Notes: generated by a model not told the origin, from the letters alone. Shown: positions 28,035-35,689, counted from the stretch's first letter. The stretch: 64,000 bases of DNA from UBA7672 sp963718145 (GCA_963718145.1 CAVQYJ010000007.1:1-64000); one strand, 5' to 3'. Numbers and translations are program-made.

Positions 28035-28291
28035 TTGCGGCTACGCAGATAGCGCTTCACAGCCATCTCTCGGACGGCCTGATTCATCTCTTCGGTCGAT
28101 GCAGGCTTTTTCCGCCGAGGTCGCCCTTTGACCGCGCCTTTCGCAGATGATAGCGGCGCTACGGGAAGCATATAAGCTCGCCCATCGGGGAGCAGGAAAT
28201 ACTTCACCGTGTCTCCCGGCTTGATGCCAAGATGCTCGCGCACCTCTTTGGGGATCGTAGCCTGGCCTTTTGACGTGAGTGTCGATTGCAT
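28031..28291 (-). CDS. vapB: VapB antitoxin, AbrB/MazE-like
   Basis: 86 residues from ATG 28291 (MQSTLTSKGQATIPKEVREH); a second ATG at 28303 would add four residues. The swapped-hairpin AbrB domain fills residues 1-48 (LGIKPGDTVKYFLLPDGRAY), then a basic linker (KGRPRRKKP) and a C-terminal helix that would occupy the VapC active site. It represses its own promoter, probably through the palindrome just upstream. Confidence 0.9.
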   Translation of the reverse strand: MQSTLTSKGQATIPKEVREHLGIKPGDTVKYFLLPDGRAYMLPVAPLSSAKGAVKGRPRRKKPASTEEMNQAVREMAVKRYLRSRK

Positions 28292-28301
28292 GACGGGGGC
28301 C

Positions 28302-28323
28302 ATTACTTTTCGTAAAAAGTAAT
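28302..28323. promoter_or_regulatory. probable VapB operator
   Basis: Inverted repeat ATTACTTTT (28302-28310) / AAAAGTAAT (28315-28323) with a 4-base centre, 10 bases upstream of the vapB start. It is AT-rich in GC-rich DNA and well placed for autoregulation by a VapB-VapC complex. Confidence 0.6.
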
Positions 28324-28347
28324 ACCCTCGCGCTCCGTTGTCAATCC

Positions 28348-29028
28348 TCAGAACCCCCGGAAGTCCACCACTTCGGCCTGCGGCGCCCGTTCGGCGTAGA
28401 GGTCGTTCGCCGGCTCGTTCGGATCGGGATAGCCCAGCGCGATCCCTGCATAGACCATGTGGTTTTCGTCGAGGCCGAACAGGTCGTGCAGCTCCACCCG
28501 CAGGCGCGACCAGCATTCCTGCATGCAGGTGCCCCAGCCGCGCTCCTCCGCCAGCAGCGCGATGGTCTGCATGTACATGCCCATGTGCGCCCACTGGCCA
28601 TGGCCCATGCGCTTGTCGATCACCAGGAACAACCCCACCGGCGCGCCGAAGAAGCGGTAGTTGTGGGCGAACCAGCGGATGCGCCCCTCGCGGTCTTCCT
28701 TCGGGATGCCGATCGTCTCGTACATCATCTCGCCGACGCGCCGCCGCCGCGCGTCATAGACCGGATCGATCGCCTTGAGGTCGGGATAGACCGGCCGTTC
28801 CTGCGCCACCACCGCCATCGGGTCCGCCGCCAGCACCCGCTGCGCCATCGCGATGATCTCGTCCTTCGCCTTGCCCGCCACGGCCACCACCTGCCACGGC
28901 TGCAAATTGCCTCCCGAAGGCGAGCGCTGCGCCGTCTCCAGCAGGTCGGAAAGCTCCGCCCGGCTGATCGCCCTGTCGAGGAATCCCCGTGTCGAAATGC
29001 GATTGCGGACGGCTTCGGTCACATTCAT
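28348..29028 (-). CDS. nitroreductase family protein
   Basis: 226 residues from ATG 29028, with AAGG about 9 bases upstream; an in-frame GTG three codons earlier is less likely. FMN-binding signatures: RISTRGFLDRAISRAELSDL, AQRSPSGGNLQPWQVV near the N-terminus, and GWGTCMQECW...ALGYPDPNEPAND at the C-terminus. The family reduces nitro groups, quinones or enones with NAD(P)H. The substrate is not predictable. It points away from the 29-kb spacer. Confidence 0.9.
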   Translation of the reverse strand: MNVTEAVRNRISTRGFLDRAISRAELSDLLETAQRSPSGGNLQPWQVVAVAGKAKDEIIAMAQRVLAADPMAVVAQERPVYPDLKAIDPVYDARRRRVGEMMYETIGIPKEDREGRIRWFAHNYRFFGAPVGLFLVIDKRMGHGQWAHMGMYMQTIALLAEERGWGTCMQECWSRLRVELHDLFGLDENHMVYAGIALGYPDPNEPANDLYAERAPQAEVVDFRGF

Positions 29029-29541
29029 GCGGATCACCTTTTCAGGTTGACCATAACGTCAGCCGGCCACACTTTGGAAGGTAGGGGACAATGATATATG
29101 CCTGAACAGGCCAATGCTACGTCAGTGCCGCCGGCTGTTTAACAGCCGCCCTGACGAGCACCTCATCCGTCAACCCACCTCCGCTTAGACCAACGTAGTC
29201 GCCTGTCTCCGCGGCGGCGGCCTCGCCCTGCAGTGCGGGGCAGCGTTTTCACATTCTGCTTCGTGAACGCCATATTCCACTTCGCTCGCCACTGCGAGCT
29301 GCAGCCAATTTCCACCTGCCCCTCGCGTCGGCGGTCACGATCTCCCGTACGGCCCGCGCCTTGGCGACGTTGTCGCTCGACGCCGTGACGATGCGCCCGC
29401 CACCTGGCGATTCCGCACGCCGGATTCTGGCCGGATCATGGCCCGCAACATGACCATTTATTCGGTTGCCCAGGCCAGCGGCGACGGTCAGCCTCGCGTC
29501 CGGGAGCTGGACTGCGGGACGGACAGCAAAGGTGTGCGCAC
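29029..29541. other. spacer of about 510 bp without a recognised gene
   Basis: No frame on either strand looks like a complete gene. The minus strand between about 29150 and 29450 contains short coding-like stretches (for example IVTASSDNVAKARAVREIV) broken by frame changes, so it may be a decayed gene. A short inverted repeat GGCTGTT/AACAGCC lies near 29130-29143. Confidence 0.4.
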
Positions 29542-29709
29542 ATGGTCCCTTGGATTATTGCGGGCGTGATGACGCTCGGCATGGCCGGCATTGTCGGGTT
29601 CGGGATGACGCGCGTGTTCCGGCCGCGGAAAATCACCATGGCTGACCTGCCCGAACTTCCTGCCCCTCCCGGCGACAAGCCAGGTCCGGGACCGACGATG
29701 AACGCCTGA
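29542..29709 (+). CDS. small single-span membrane protein
   Basis: 55 residues: MVPWIIAGVMTLGMAGIVGF forms one hydrophobic helix, then a basic TRVFRPRKI and a Pro/Gly-rich tail. The ribosome binding site is weak (AAAGG 11 bases upstream). The membrane-spanning and basic-flank pattern supports a real small protein. Unknown function. Confidence 0.4.
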   Translation: MVPWIIAGVMTLGMAGIVGFGMTRVFRPRKITMADLPELPAPPGDKPGPGPTMNA

Positions 29710-29794
29710 CCGGGACTTTGGCAGGTTCCGCGGTTTGCATCGGAACATCGCTTCTCCAGACGGGTTCAGAAGGAGCCTGACAGGAGGGCAGACG

Positions 29795-29968
29795 ATGAAG
29801 GCTCTCTTTGCAACTCTGGCGGCGTCCATGGCCCTGTGCGGGCTCTCCGGCTGCGCGAGTGCTGGCGGGGGCCAGTATGACGGGGTTTCGCGGTTTGCGT
29901 TGGAGGGCGGCTCTTACGGCCCCTATTACGGACCGGGCAGCCCGCCGCGCGACAAAGGTCACGGTTGA
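29795..29968 (+). CDS. small lipoprotein
   Basis: 57 residues from ATG 29795, preceded by AGGAGGG at 7 bases. MKALFATLAASMALCGLSGC is a textbook lipoprotein signal. The short mature part is Gly/Tyr-rich (YGPYYGPGSPPRDKG), similar in composition to the next gene. Unknown function. Confidence 0.6.
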   Translation: MKALFATLAASMALCGLSGCASAGGGQYDGVSRFALEGGSYGPYYGPGSPPRDKGHG

Positions 29969-30053
29969 CGCAGGTTAGGCTTGCCGGACGCCCATCTGCC
30001 ATTGGACGGCGCATGTTGCCGTCCATTCATGTCCGCCATGTTATGTGTGCGGA

Positions 30054-30797
30054 ATGAAAAAGATCCTTGCTCTTGCGAGCATTCCCGCCGCGCTCATGGT
30101 GCTGGGCGGGTGCGTCTATGATGATTACGGCTATGGGGGCTATGGCGGAAGCGTCGGCGGCTACAGCAGCTATGGCGGCTATGGCTATGACAGCTACCGC
30201 TCCAACTACGGCTATCCGTATGGCGGCAGCCTGATCTATCACGACGGCTTCTACAACAATTTCTATGGTCCTGTGTACGGCGGCTATTGGGCCACCGACG
30301 GCTTCTTCTATTACCAGCCGCGCCTGGGCGGGGTTTACGTCCGCGACGGCGGCCGCCATTTCCGCCGCGACAATTTCGGCGGCGGCCAGCGCTTCCGCTA
30401 CGAAGACCGCCCCCGCGGCGACGGCAACCCCAGCTGGGGCGGAGACTGGAACCGAGACCGGAACGACAACAACAACCGCAACGACCGCAACGACAGTGGC
30501 CTCGACGGCGGCCCCCGCAACGGCAACAACGGCCGCACCGGCGGCTGGAACGGCTGGCAAAACCAGCAACCCCAATCCGCACCGCCGCCGCAGAGTGGTG
30601 GCGGTCAGGGTGGGCGTGGTCGGGATAGTGGGGGCGACGTTGGTCGCGATGGTGGCAGCGATCGCGGGCGCGGTGGTGGGCAGTCCGTGCGCGGTAGTGG
30701 CGACATGGGTCAGCGCGGTGGGGACGGTGGTCGTTCCAGTGGTCGCAGCAGTGGTCGCAGTGGTGACGACAATGGTCGCGGTCGCGGTCGCGATTAG
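30054..30797 (+). CDS. Gly/Tyr-rich lipoprotein with Arg-Gly tail
   Basis: 247 residues from ATG 30054 (MKKILALASIPAALMVLGGC, lipoprotein signal). The first part repeats YGGYGGS/YSSYGGYG; the middle is Asn/Arg-rich (NRDRNDNNNRNDRND); the last 60 residues are Gly, Arg, Ser and Asp (RSSGRSSGRSGDDNGRGRGR), coded by near-repeated GGTCGC units. It is probably disordered and at the outer membrane. No enzyme domain was recognised. It converges with erpA, stop to stop in 3 bases. Confidence 0.7.
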   Translation: MKKILALASIPAALMVLGGCVYDDYGYGGYGGSVGGYSSYGGYGYDSYRSNYGYPYGGSLIYHDGFYNNFYGPVYGGYWATDGFFYYQPRLGGVYVRDGGRHFRRDNFGGGQRFRYEDRPRGDGNPSWGGDWNRDRNDNNNRNDRNDSGLDGGPRNGNNGRTGGWNGWQNQQPQSAPPPQSGGGQGGRGRDSGGDVGRDGGSDRGRGGGQSVRGSGDMGQRGGDGGRSSGRSSGRSGDDNGRGRGRD

Positions 30798-30800
30798 AGT

Positions 30801-31148
30801 CTAGACCGCAAAGCTGGTTCCACAGCCGCACGCCGAGGTGGCGTTGGGGTTGTGAACCTTGAAGGCGGCGCCGATGATTTCCTCGACGAAATCGATCTCG
30901 GAACCGGCCAGGAAGGGCAGGCTGGCTTCGTCGATCGCGACCCGGGCGCCGTCCCGTTCGATCACACGGTCGTCCGGCTTCACACTGTCGGCGAAACCGA
31001 AGCGGTAGGAAAAGCCCGAACAGCCGCCCCCGATCACCTCGACGCGTAGCATCGTGCCCGCCGGCTGCCCGGCCGTGATCCTGTTGATCCGCCGCGCCGC
31101 CGAGGCGCTGAGGCGGACGTCCTGACTGGCTTCCAGGGTCTGGGTCAT
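30801..31148 (-). CDS. erpA: iron-sulfur cluster insertion protein ErpA/IscA type
   Basis: 115 residues of the HesB/IscA family. The three cluster-binding cysteines are in VIGGGCSGFSYRFGF and ATSACGCGTSF. It carries Fe-S clusters to target proteins. The order erpA-dgt is usual in alphaproteobacteria; here a mobile island separates them by 4.6 kb. Start and length fit the family. Confidence 0.92.
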   Translation of the reverse strand: MTQTLEASQDVRLSASAARRINRITAGQPAGTMLRVEVIGGGCSGFSYRFGFADSVKPDDRVIERDGARVAIDEASLPFLAGSEIDFVEEIIGAAFKVHNPNATSACGCGTSFAV

Positions 31149-31261
31149 GTCCCTCAGATAAGAAGGTTCACGGCCAATGGGAAGGCGGCTGACCGTGCCC
31201 TTTCCTCCCTTTCAAATCTAAAGGAGGTGGATAGAGCGCCTTGGGGGAGGGATTCGCGCAT

Positions 31262-31597
31262 ATGAAGCCCAGGGAATTCGTCGACAAATGGAGTGCTGCC
31301 CGGGTGCGCGAGCGCCAGGGCCCGCAGGAGCGTTTCATCGACCTTTGCCGGCTGCTGGGCGAGGAAACCCCGGTCGAAGCGGACCCCGATGGCGACTGGT
31401 ATTGCTTCGAGAAGGGCTCCGCCAAGACCGGCTGGAGCGCAGAGGCGCCCGATCGAGAGCGCCATCGACTCGAACTGCGGAACAAGGTGCGGACCCCCAC
31501 CTGTCCTCCCCCTTGCAGGCGGGAGGGACCCTGTTGGTCGAGCTTACAAACGGTCGGGCGCTGGTTGCTGCGTTATCGATCGAAGTTGAGTATCTGA
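31262..31597 (+). pseudogene. N-terminal fragment of a type II/IIL-like DNA methyltransferase
   Basis: The frame opens MKPREFVDKWSAARVRERQG and continues RFIDLCRLLGEETPVEADPD and WYCFEKGSAKTG. This is the conserved start of large class I N6-adenine DNA methyltransferases of the Eco57I/MmeI type (about 900-1000 residues). Homology stops near codon 56 (about 31429); the remainder of the frame reads about 50 bp of unassigned sequence and then the palindromic element. A strong GGGGGAGGG precedes the ATG. The rest of the gene is not found on the far side of the island, so the gene is dead. Confidence 0.7.
31480..31519. repeat. left 40-bp arm of a palindromic MITE-like element
   Basis: Begins GAACAAGGTGCGGACC and is a perfect 40-base inverted match to 35120-35159. 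Before the transposon inserted, the two arms and the DNA between them made an element of 181 bp. No target duplication was found around it. Confidence 0.8.
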
Positions 31598-31620
31598 CTC
31601 CCACCACGCGGTTCCTCCCT

Positions 31621-31628
31621 CCTGCAAG
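31621..31628. repeat. 8-bp target site duplication, left copy
   Basis: CCTGCAAG, repeated at 35120-35127 directly outside the other end of the transposon. Eight-base duplications are characteristic of the IS1595 family. Confidence 0.85.
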
Positions 31629-31641
31629 GGCGACTATATAC

Positions 31642-31670
31642 TTGACAACGGAGTACAGGGGGCGTTAACC
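31642..31670 (+). promoter_or_regulatory. inward promoter in left transposon end, drives the cargo operon
   Basis: -35 TTGACA (31642-31647), 17-base spacer, -10 TTAACC (31665-31670), then GGGGAGGGG just before the ATG at 31695. The -35 lies inside the terminal inverted repeat, so the cargo brings its own promoter wherever it lands. Confidence 0.55.
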
Positions 31671-31694
31671 CTTCCCTACTAGGGGAGGGGACGC

Positions 31695-33041
31695 ATGCCT
31701 GAAATCAAGCTGAAGATCGATGATCTCGTTCTAGACCACGACAACCCGCGCATTCTGCATGCCGAGGGGCAGCAGGAAGCCCTCCAGAAAATACTCAAGG
31801 ATCAGAAGACCAAGCTCGTGAAGCTCGCCCAGAGCATCGCCGAGCATGGCCTGAATCCCATGGACCGGCTGCTGGTTCTACGGGTCGCTGGCTCGAAGCC
31901 GCCACGCTTCATCGGGCTGGAAGGCAACCGCCGAGTCGCCGTGTTCAAGCTGTTGTCCAATCCTGCCGTCATGAGCGGCTTGGACATGCCGGAACCGATG
32001 CGGAAGATTTTCGAGAAGCTGGCTCGTGATTTCTACAAAGGGAGGGTTGAGCCTATCGCCGGGTTCGAGTTGGCGTCTCGTCAGGAGGGCGACTACTGGC
32101 TGGAGCTTCGGCATAAGGGCGAACAGGGCGGCGCCGGAATCGTCGGCTGGGAGCCCGGAGCGCAACAACGGTTTCGGGGGCGGTCACCTGCCATCCAAGC
32201 GCTCGAAATGGTCACGGAGCGCGGCGGCCTTTCGGCCGAGGAACTGGCGCAGGTCCAAAGCAAATTTCCCCTCTCCACGCTGCAACGTTTCGTCGAGGAC
32301 CGCCAGGTACGTCAGGCGCTCGGGCTGGATGTGAAGCAAGGCAAGCTGGTCACCACCCTTCCGGCCCCGGAAGTGGTCAAGCCGCTAAAGCGGGTAATCC
32401 TCGATCTCGCCAAGGGGACCCGAAAAGTCGGCAGTCTAATGAAGACCGACCAGATGCTCAGTTACATAAAGGGCTTCGACAAGGACGATCTGCCGGACCT
32501 CACCAAGGCCAAGGACACTACGCGGGCCATTGACGAGATTCCGATTTCCGAGTTCGCGACACCAGCCAAGCGCAAAGCAAGGCGCCGGCCAGATCCCAGC
32601 GACCGGCGGGAAGTCGTGCCGAAGAACTGCCAACTGCACGTCACGAACAATAGGATCGCGGACATCTATCGCGAGTTGCGCACGCTGAAGCTTGTGGACG
32701 CGCGGAATAGCATCGCCGTCCTATTGCGCGTCTTTTTGGAGATGTCCGTTGACCACTTTCTGGAAAACAACGGAGGCACGCTGTTGGTCAAAACTGGCGG
32801 CGGTGACAAGTTCAAGAAGCTGGACAAAAAGCTGGCCGAGACCGTGGACATGCTGGTAAACATCGGCGTGCCGAGAAGTCATTTCGCGGCAGTGCTTCGC
32901 AGCTTGAGCGTCAAAACGAGTCCGATGAATATCGATCTGTTCCATCTCTATGTGCATGACCGGTTTGCCACTCCGTCGCAGGGCGAGCTAACGGCCGCTT
33001 GGGATCATGCGCAGCCGCTGTTTGAGAAAATCTGGCCATGA
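31695..33041 (+). CDS. ParB/Srx-fold N-terminal domain protein, transposon cargo
   Basis: 448 residues. The first ~90 form a ParB/sulfiredoxin-like domain: DLVLDHDNPRI (10-20), LAQSIAEHGLNPMDRLLVL (44-62) and GLEGNRRVAVFKLL (74-87), where EGNRR is the nucleotide/phosphate motif. The middle holds WLELRHKGEQGGAGIVGWEP and a helical segment. The C-terminal third (NNRIADIYRELRTLKLVDAR, LLRVFLEMSVDHFL) looks like a separate conserved domain. ParB-fold proteins include CTPases, nucleases and DNA-modification sensors; its exact function is unknown. Its stop overlaps the methylase start by 4 bases, so the two are co-translated. The domain assignment is by motif; the functional link to DNA modification is inferred from the neighbour. 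Confidence 0.8.
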   Translation: MPEIKLKIDDLVLDHDNPRILHAEGQQEALQKILKDQKTKLVKLAQSIAEHGLNPMDRLLVLRVAGSKPPRFIGLEGNRRVAVFKLLSNPAVMSGLDMPEPMRKIFEKLARDFYKGRVEPIAGFELASRQEGDYWLELRHKGEQGGAGIVGWEPGAQQRFRGRSPAIQALEMVTERGGLSAEELAQVQSKFPLSTLQRFVEDRQVRQALGLDVKQGKLVTTLPAPEVVKPLKRVILDLAKGTRKVGSLMKTDQMLSYIKGFDKDDLPDLTKAKDTTRAIDEIPISEFATPAKRKARRRPDPSDRREVVPKNCQLHVTNNRIADIYRELRTLKLVDARNSIAVLLRVFLEMSVDHFLENNGGTLLVKTGGGDKFKKLDKKLAETVDMLVNIGVPRSHFAAVLRSLSVKTSPMNIDLFHLYVHDRFATPSQGELTAAWDHAQPLFEKIWP

Positions 33042-33931
33042 CCAAATCGGAGGGCGAGCCGCGCCGGTTAGTGCACTTCACGCCGCTGCGCTATCCGGGG
33101 GGCAAAGCGAAGCTCGCGGCCTACCTGAAGGAGATTATTCGGCACAACAAGCTGTTCGACGGCGAGTACGTCGAGCCCTATGCGGGCGGCGCGGCTATCG
33201 GCCTTGAACTGCTGTTCCAAGAGTACGTCTCAAAGGTCCACATCAACGACCTTAGTCAACCGGTCTATTCCTTCTGGAAGGCCGTGCTCAACGACACGGA
33301 AGAACTCTGTCGCCTTATCAAGAACACGCGGCGGTCGGTTCCTTCATGGGATCGGCAGAAGCGCATTTTCTCCAACCCCGATGATCACAGCTACGTCCAA
33401 CTTGGCTTCGCGACGTTCTTCCTGAACCGTACGAACCGCTCGGGCATTCTCAACGGTGGCATCATCGGAGGTCGTGACCAGACTGGCCCATGGAAGATCG
33501 ATGCCCGGTACAACGCCGACGAGCTGGTTTTTCGGGTTGAGTCCATTGCGAAGATGCGCCGCAAAATCAAACTCACGCGCAGCGATGCCCTTGCCCTGTT
33601 GCGGCACGGCCTGCCGAAATGGACAGACAAGACTCTGATCTACTTAGACCCTCCCTACTACGAGGCAGGCAGGGAGCTATATTATGATTTCTACAAGCCG
33701 GAGAACCACGCTGAGCTGGCAAAGTTCATCGGAGCGCACATGAAGAGCCGCCGCTGGATCGTGTCGTACGACAACGTCCAACCAATCAACAAACTCTACT
33801 CCGGATTCCGGAAGATCGTTTACGACGTGGGGTACACGGCCAGGGACACGAGAGTTGGCAGGGAAGTCATGTTCTTTGCGCCGAAGCTCGAAATCCCCGC
33901 GCTTGTCGGCCCCATCAAGAGGGCGGCGTAG
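33038..33931 (+). CDS. D12-class DNA N6-adenine methyltransferase (Dam-like)
   Basis: 297 residues. SAM-binding motif TPLRYPGGKAKLAAYL (15-30), target part EPYAGGAAIGLELLF (46-60) and catalytic DPPYY (204-208) define the D12/Dam class of adenine methylases. The TFFLNRTNRSGILNGG segment is typical of the class. It methylates adenine in a short site, commonly GATC, but the site cannot be read from sequence. No cognate restriction endonuclease is present; the partner is the ParB-like protein, coupled by ATGA. Confidence 0.92.
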   Translation: MTKSEGEPRRLVHFTPLRYPGGKAKLAAYLKEIIRHNKLFDGEYVEPYAGGAAIGLELLFQEYVSKVHINDLSQPVYSFWKAVLNDTEELCRLIKNTRRSVPSWDRQKRIFSNPDDHSYVQLGFATFFLNRTNRSGILNGGIIGGRDQTGPWKIDARYNADELVFRVESIAKMRRKIKLTRSDALALLRHGLPKWTDKTLIYLDPPYYEAGRELYYDFYKPENHAELAKFIGAHMKSRRWIVSYDNVQPINKLYSGFRKIVYDVGYTARDTRVGREVMFFAPKLEIPALVGPIKRAA

Positions 33932-33933
33932 CC

Positions 33934-34104
33934 ATGAGCAGCAAGAAGCCAGACCTCGACAAAGCAACGATTGATCTAGCCAAGCGTGTTCTGGCGATGC
34001 CGCCCAAGCCGCATGAAGATATGAAGGTCGGCCGACCTGTGGCGAAAAAGAAGAAGCGCAGCCCTAAAGGCCGCGCCTCTTCCGCCAAGCGGCATGACGC
34101 TTAA
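33934..34104 (+). CDS. small basic protein, third gene of transposon cargo
   Basis: 56 residues starting 2 bases after the methylase stop: MSSKKPDLDKATIDLAKRVL, then a Lys/Arg-rich tail (VAKKKKRSPKGRASSAKRHD). It could bind nucleic acid. Its stop overlaps the convergent transposase stop by 4 bases. Tight packing in a compact transposon supports it as real. Confidence 0.6.
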   Translation: MSSKKPDLDKATIDLAKRVLAMPPKPHEDMKVGRPVAKKKKRSPKGRASSAKRHDA

Positions 34105-35057
34105 TGAATTGACTGCGCGCGGTGATCTCCGTGAGCTGGCCGGTACGTGAGGCGCTTGCCTTCAATACCCTTGGCAATCAGCGTCGCACGTTCTCCATCG
34201 GAAATCTTCCGCGTGTTCCATTTGAAATCCCACTCCGACAGGTAGCGAGGCAGGTGAGCTTCGCTGATCGAGTGGTGCGCCCCGTAAACAGCGCGCTTCA
34301 TGAGGCTGAAGCGGCATTCTGCCGTGTTCGTGTAGGCGTCGCCTCTGACGTATTCGTCGGCGCCGTGGTTCACGACCTCATGGCGCGAATACTCTTTGCC
34401 AACGTGATAATACTGCCCACCCTGATCAGTCATGAGCGACGACTTGGTATCGGCGTAAGTGACGATGAAGGGGCGGAGGTCCTCCCCGCTGACCTTCGCG
34501 ACCCGAAAGGAGTGAGACAGCCCGTCACGTTCGACGAGCGCGAATACGACGAGCTTGCCTTTGCCGCCGAGGTTGCCCTTCGTGCGCTTACTGACGTGCT
34601 TGTTCTTTTCCTTGCCGCCTATGTACGTCTCGTCGGCTTCGACAATCTTCCCCTCGCCGCCCAGAGGGCCGCGAGGGGCAGGCTTCATGGCCTCGCGAAT
34701 GCGATGGCAGAGGAACCAAGCGGTCTTGTAGGTGACGCCCAGCATGCGCTGAAGCTGGAGGGCGCTAACGCCCTTCTTGCTGGCGCCCATCAGGTGCATG
34801 GCGAGAAGCCATTTGGACAGAGGAATTTTGCTGCGCTCCATGACGGTGCCGACCGTCACGGTGAACTGTCCGTTGCACGCGGCGCAGTAGTACAGGCCGG
34901 GGCGGTGAGCTTCGCCTTTGCCACGTGCGATCTTCTCTTGGTCCAAGTTGCCGCATTGAGGGCATATGGGCCCCTCGGGCCAGCGGATCGCCTCAAGCGC
35001 TTCGCGGGCCTTGTCCTCATTGTGGAACGCGGGGTTTTGAAGATCGGCGGCGGCCAT
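34101..35057 (-). CDS. IS1595-family (ISXO2-like) transposase
   Basis: 318 residues. N-terminal zinc ribbon with Cys32/Cys35 (CPQC) and Cys58/Cys61 (CAAC), a helix-turn-helix segment (GVSALQLQRMLGVTYKTAWF), then the DDE-like core: Asp142 in EADETYIGG, Asp211 in LMTDQGGQY and Asn244/Glu247 in YTNTAECRFSLMK, as in DDE_Tnp_IS1595. Complete length. It is transcribed against the cargo from the right end. Confidence 0.95.
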   Translation of the reverse strand: MAAADLQNPAFHNEDKAREALEAIRWPEGPICPQCGNLDQEKIARGKGEAHRPGLYYCAACNGQFTVTVGTVMERSKIPLSKWLLAMHLMGASKKGVSALQLQRMLGVTYKTAWFLCHRIREAMKPAPRGPLGGEGKIVEADETYIGGKEKNKHVSKRTKGNLGGKGKLVVFALVERDGLSHSFRVAKVSGEDLRPFIVTYADTKSSLMTDQGGQYYHVGKEYSRHEVVNHGADEYVRGDAYTNTAECRFSLMKRAVYGAHHSISEAHLPRYLSEWDFKWNTRKISDGERATLIAKGIEGKRLTYRPAHGDHRAQSIH

Positions 35058-35076
35058 GTTCAGCTCCTGTGGCTGT

Positions 35077-35106
35077 TTATATGGCTGCGCCCGCTTCCGT
35101 TGTCAA
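35077..35106 (-). promoter_or_regulatory. inward promoter in right transposon end, drives the transposase
   Basis: On the minus strand TTGACA (35106-35101) lies in the terminal repeat and ATATAA (35082-35077) follows after 18 bases, about 20 bases before the transposase ATG at 35057. Confidence 0.5.
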
Positions 35107-35119
35107 GTATATAGTCGCC

Positions 35120-35159
35120 CCTGCAAGGGGGAGGACAGGTGGGGGTCCGCACCTTGTTC
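35120..35159. repeat. right 40-bp arm of the palindromic MITE-like element (includes target duplication)
   Basis: Reverse complement of 31480-31519 with no mismatch. Its first 8 bases, CCTGCAAG, are the right copy of the transposon target duplication. Outside the arms the match ends abruptly. Confidence 0.8.
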
Positions 35160-35248
35160 GACTGGCTGGGATCGCCTGCCGGACGGCCCGAGGTCTTGTT
35201 CCGAACGGTGTTCCCGGTAAGACGGCGATGCCGGAAAGGGTGGGGCCT

Positions 35249-35689
35249 ATGGACAAGGACGACGACCCCAAGCCGTCGCCAAAGCCGAAGCGGACCTATC
35301 CCAACGCGCGCAAGCCGCGCTTCACCCGCACGCCCGAGCAGACGGCCATCGCGCGGCGCCTCAAGCGTGAAGCATCCAAGACAGAGCGCAGGCTTTGGCT
35401 ACGGCTCTCGCACGGGCAGATGGGTGCGCCCTTCAGGCGGCAGCATTCCGTCACCGGCCGGTTCACCGATTTCTGCTGTGTGCCATTGCGCCTTGTGGTG
35501 GAGGTGGATGGGCCCATGCACGATGCTGCACGCGACGTCGTGCGCGACCGGCGCATGGGCCGCGAGGGGTTCGACGTGCTGCGGTTTCCGGTACAGGATC
35601 TGGATCGCGACTTCGAGGGCGCGGTGTCGGCGATCTACGAAGCCGTGCGTGTGAGGCTGCTCGCCGCCGAACACCTGTCGAAGCCATAG
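35249..35689 (+). CDS. DUF559 endonuclease-fold protein
   Basis: 146 residues from ATG 35249 (MDKDDDPKPSPKPKRTYPNA), with GGAAAGGGTGGGG upstream; an ATG at 35228 is possible. The DUF559 core, related to Vsr/PD-(D/E)XK nucleases, is LKREASKTERRLWLRLSHGQ, FRRQHSVTGRFTDFCCVPLR, LVVEVDGPMHD and FDVLRFPVQDLDRDFEGAV. DUF559 genes are often next to short palindromic repeats like the one ending 90 bp upstream. Whether it is active is unknown. Confidence 0.85.
   Translation: MDKDDDPKPSPKPKRTYPNARKPRFTRTPEQTAIARRLKREASKTERRLWLRLSHGQMGAPFRRQHSVTGRFTDFCCVPLRLVVEVDGPMHDAARDVVRDRRMGREGFDVLRFPVQDLDRDFEGAVSAIYEAVRVRLLAAEHLSKP

Larger units (their letters stand above)
31629..35119. mobile_element. IS1595-family transposon, 3491 bp, with ParB-like/adenine-methylase cargo
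   Basis: Perfect 24-bp terminal inverted repeats (starting GGCGACTATATACTTG; 31629-31652 and 35096-35119) with an 8-bp target duplication CCTGCAAG on both sides. It encodes an ISXO2/IS1595-type transposase on the minus strand and three passenger genes on the plus strand: a ParB-like protein, a D12-class adenine methylase and a small basic protein. Both ends contain TTGACA. It is inserted in a smaller palindromic element. All genes and both ends are intact, so the insertion looks recent. Confidence 0.93.

Noticed and set aside
34122..35114. Plus-strand frame of 330 residues opposite the IS1595 transposase
   Set aside because: The transposase on the minus strand has zinc-ribbon and DDE residues; this is its shadow.
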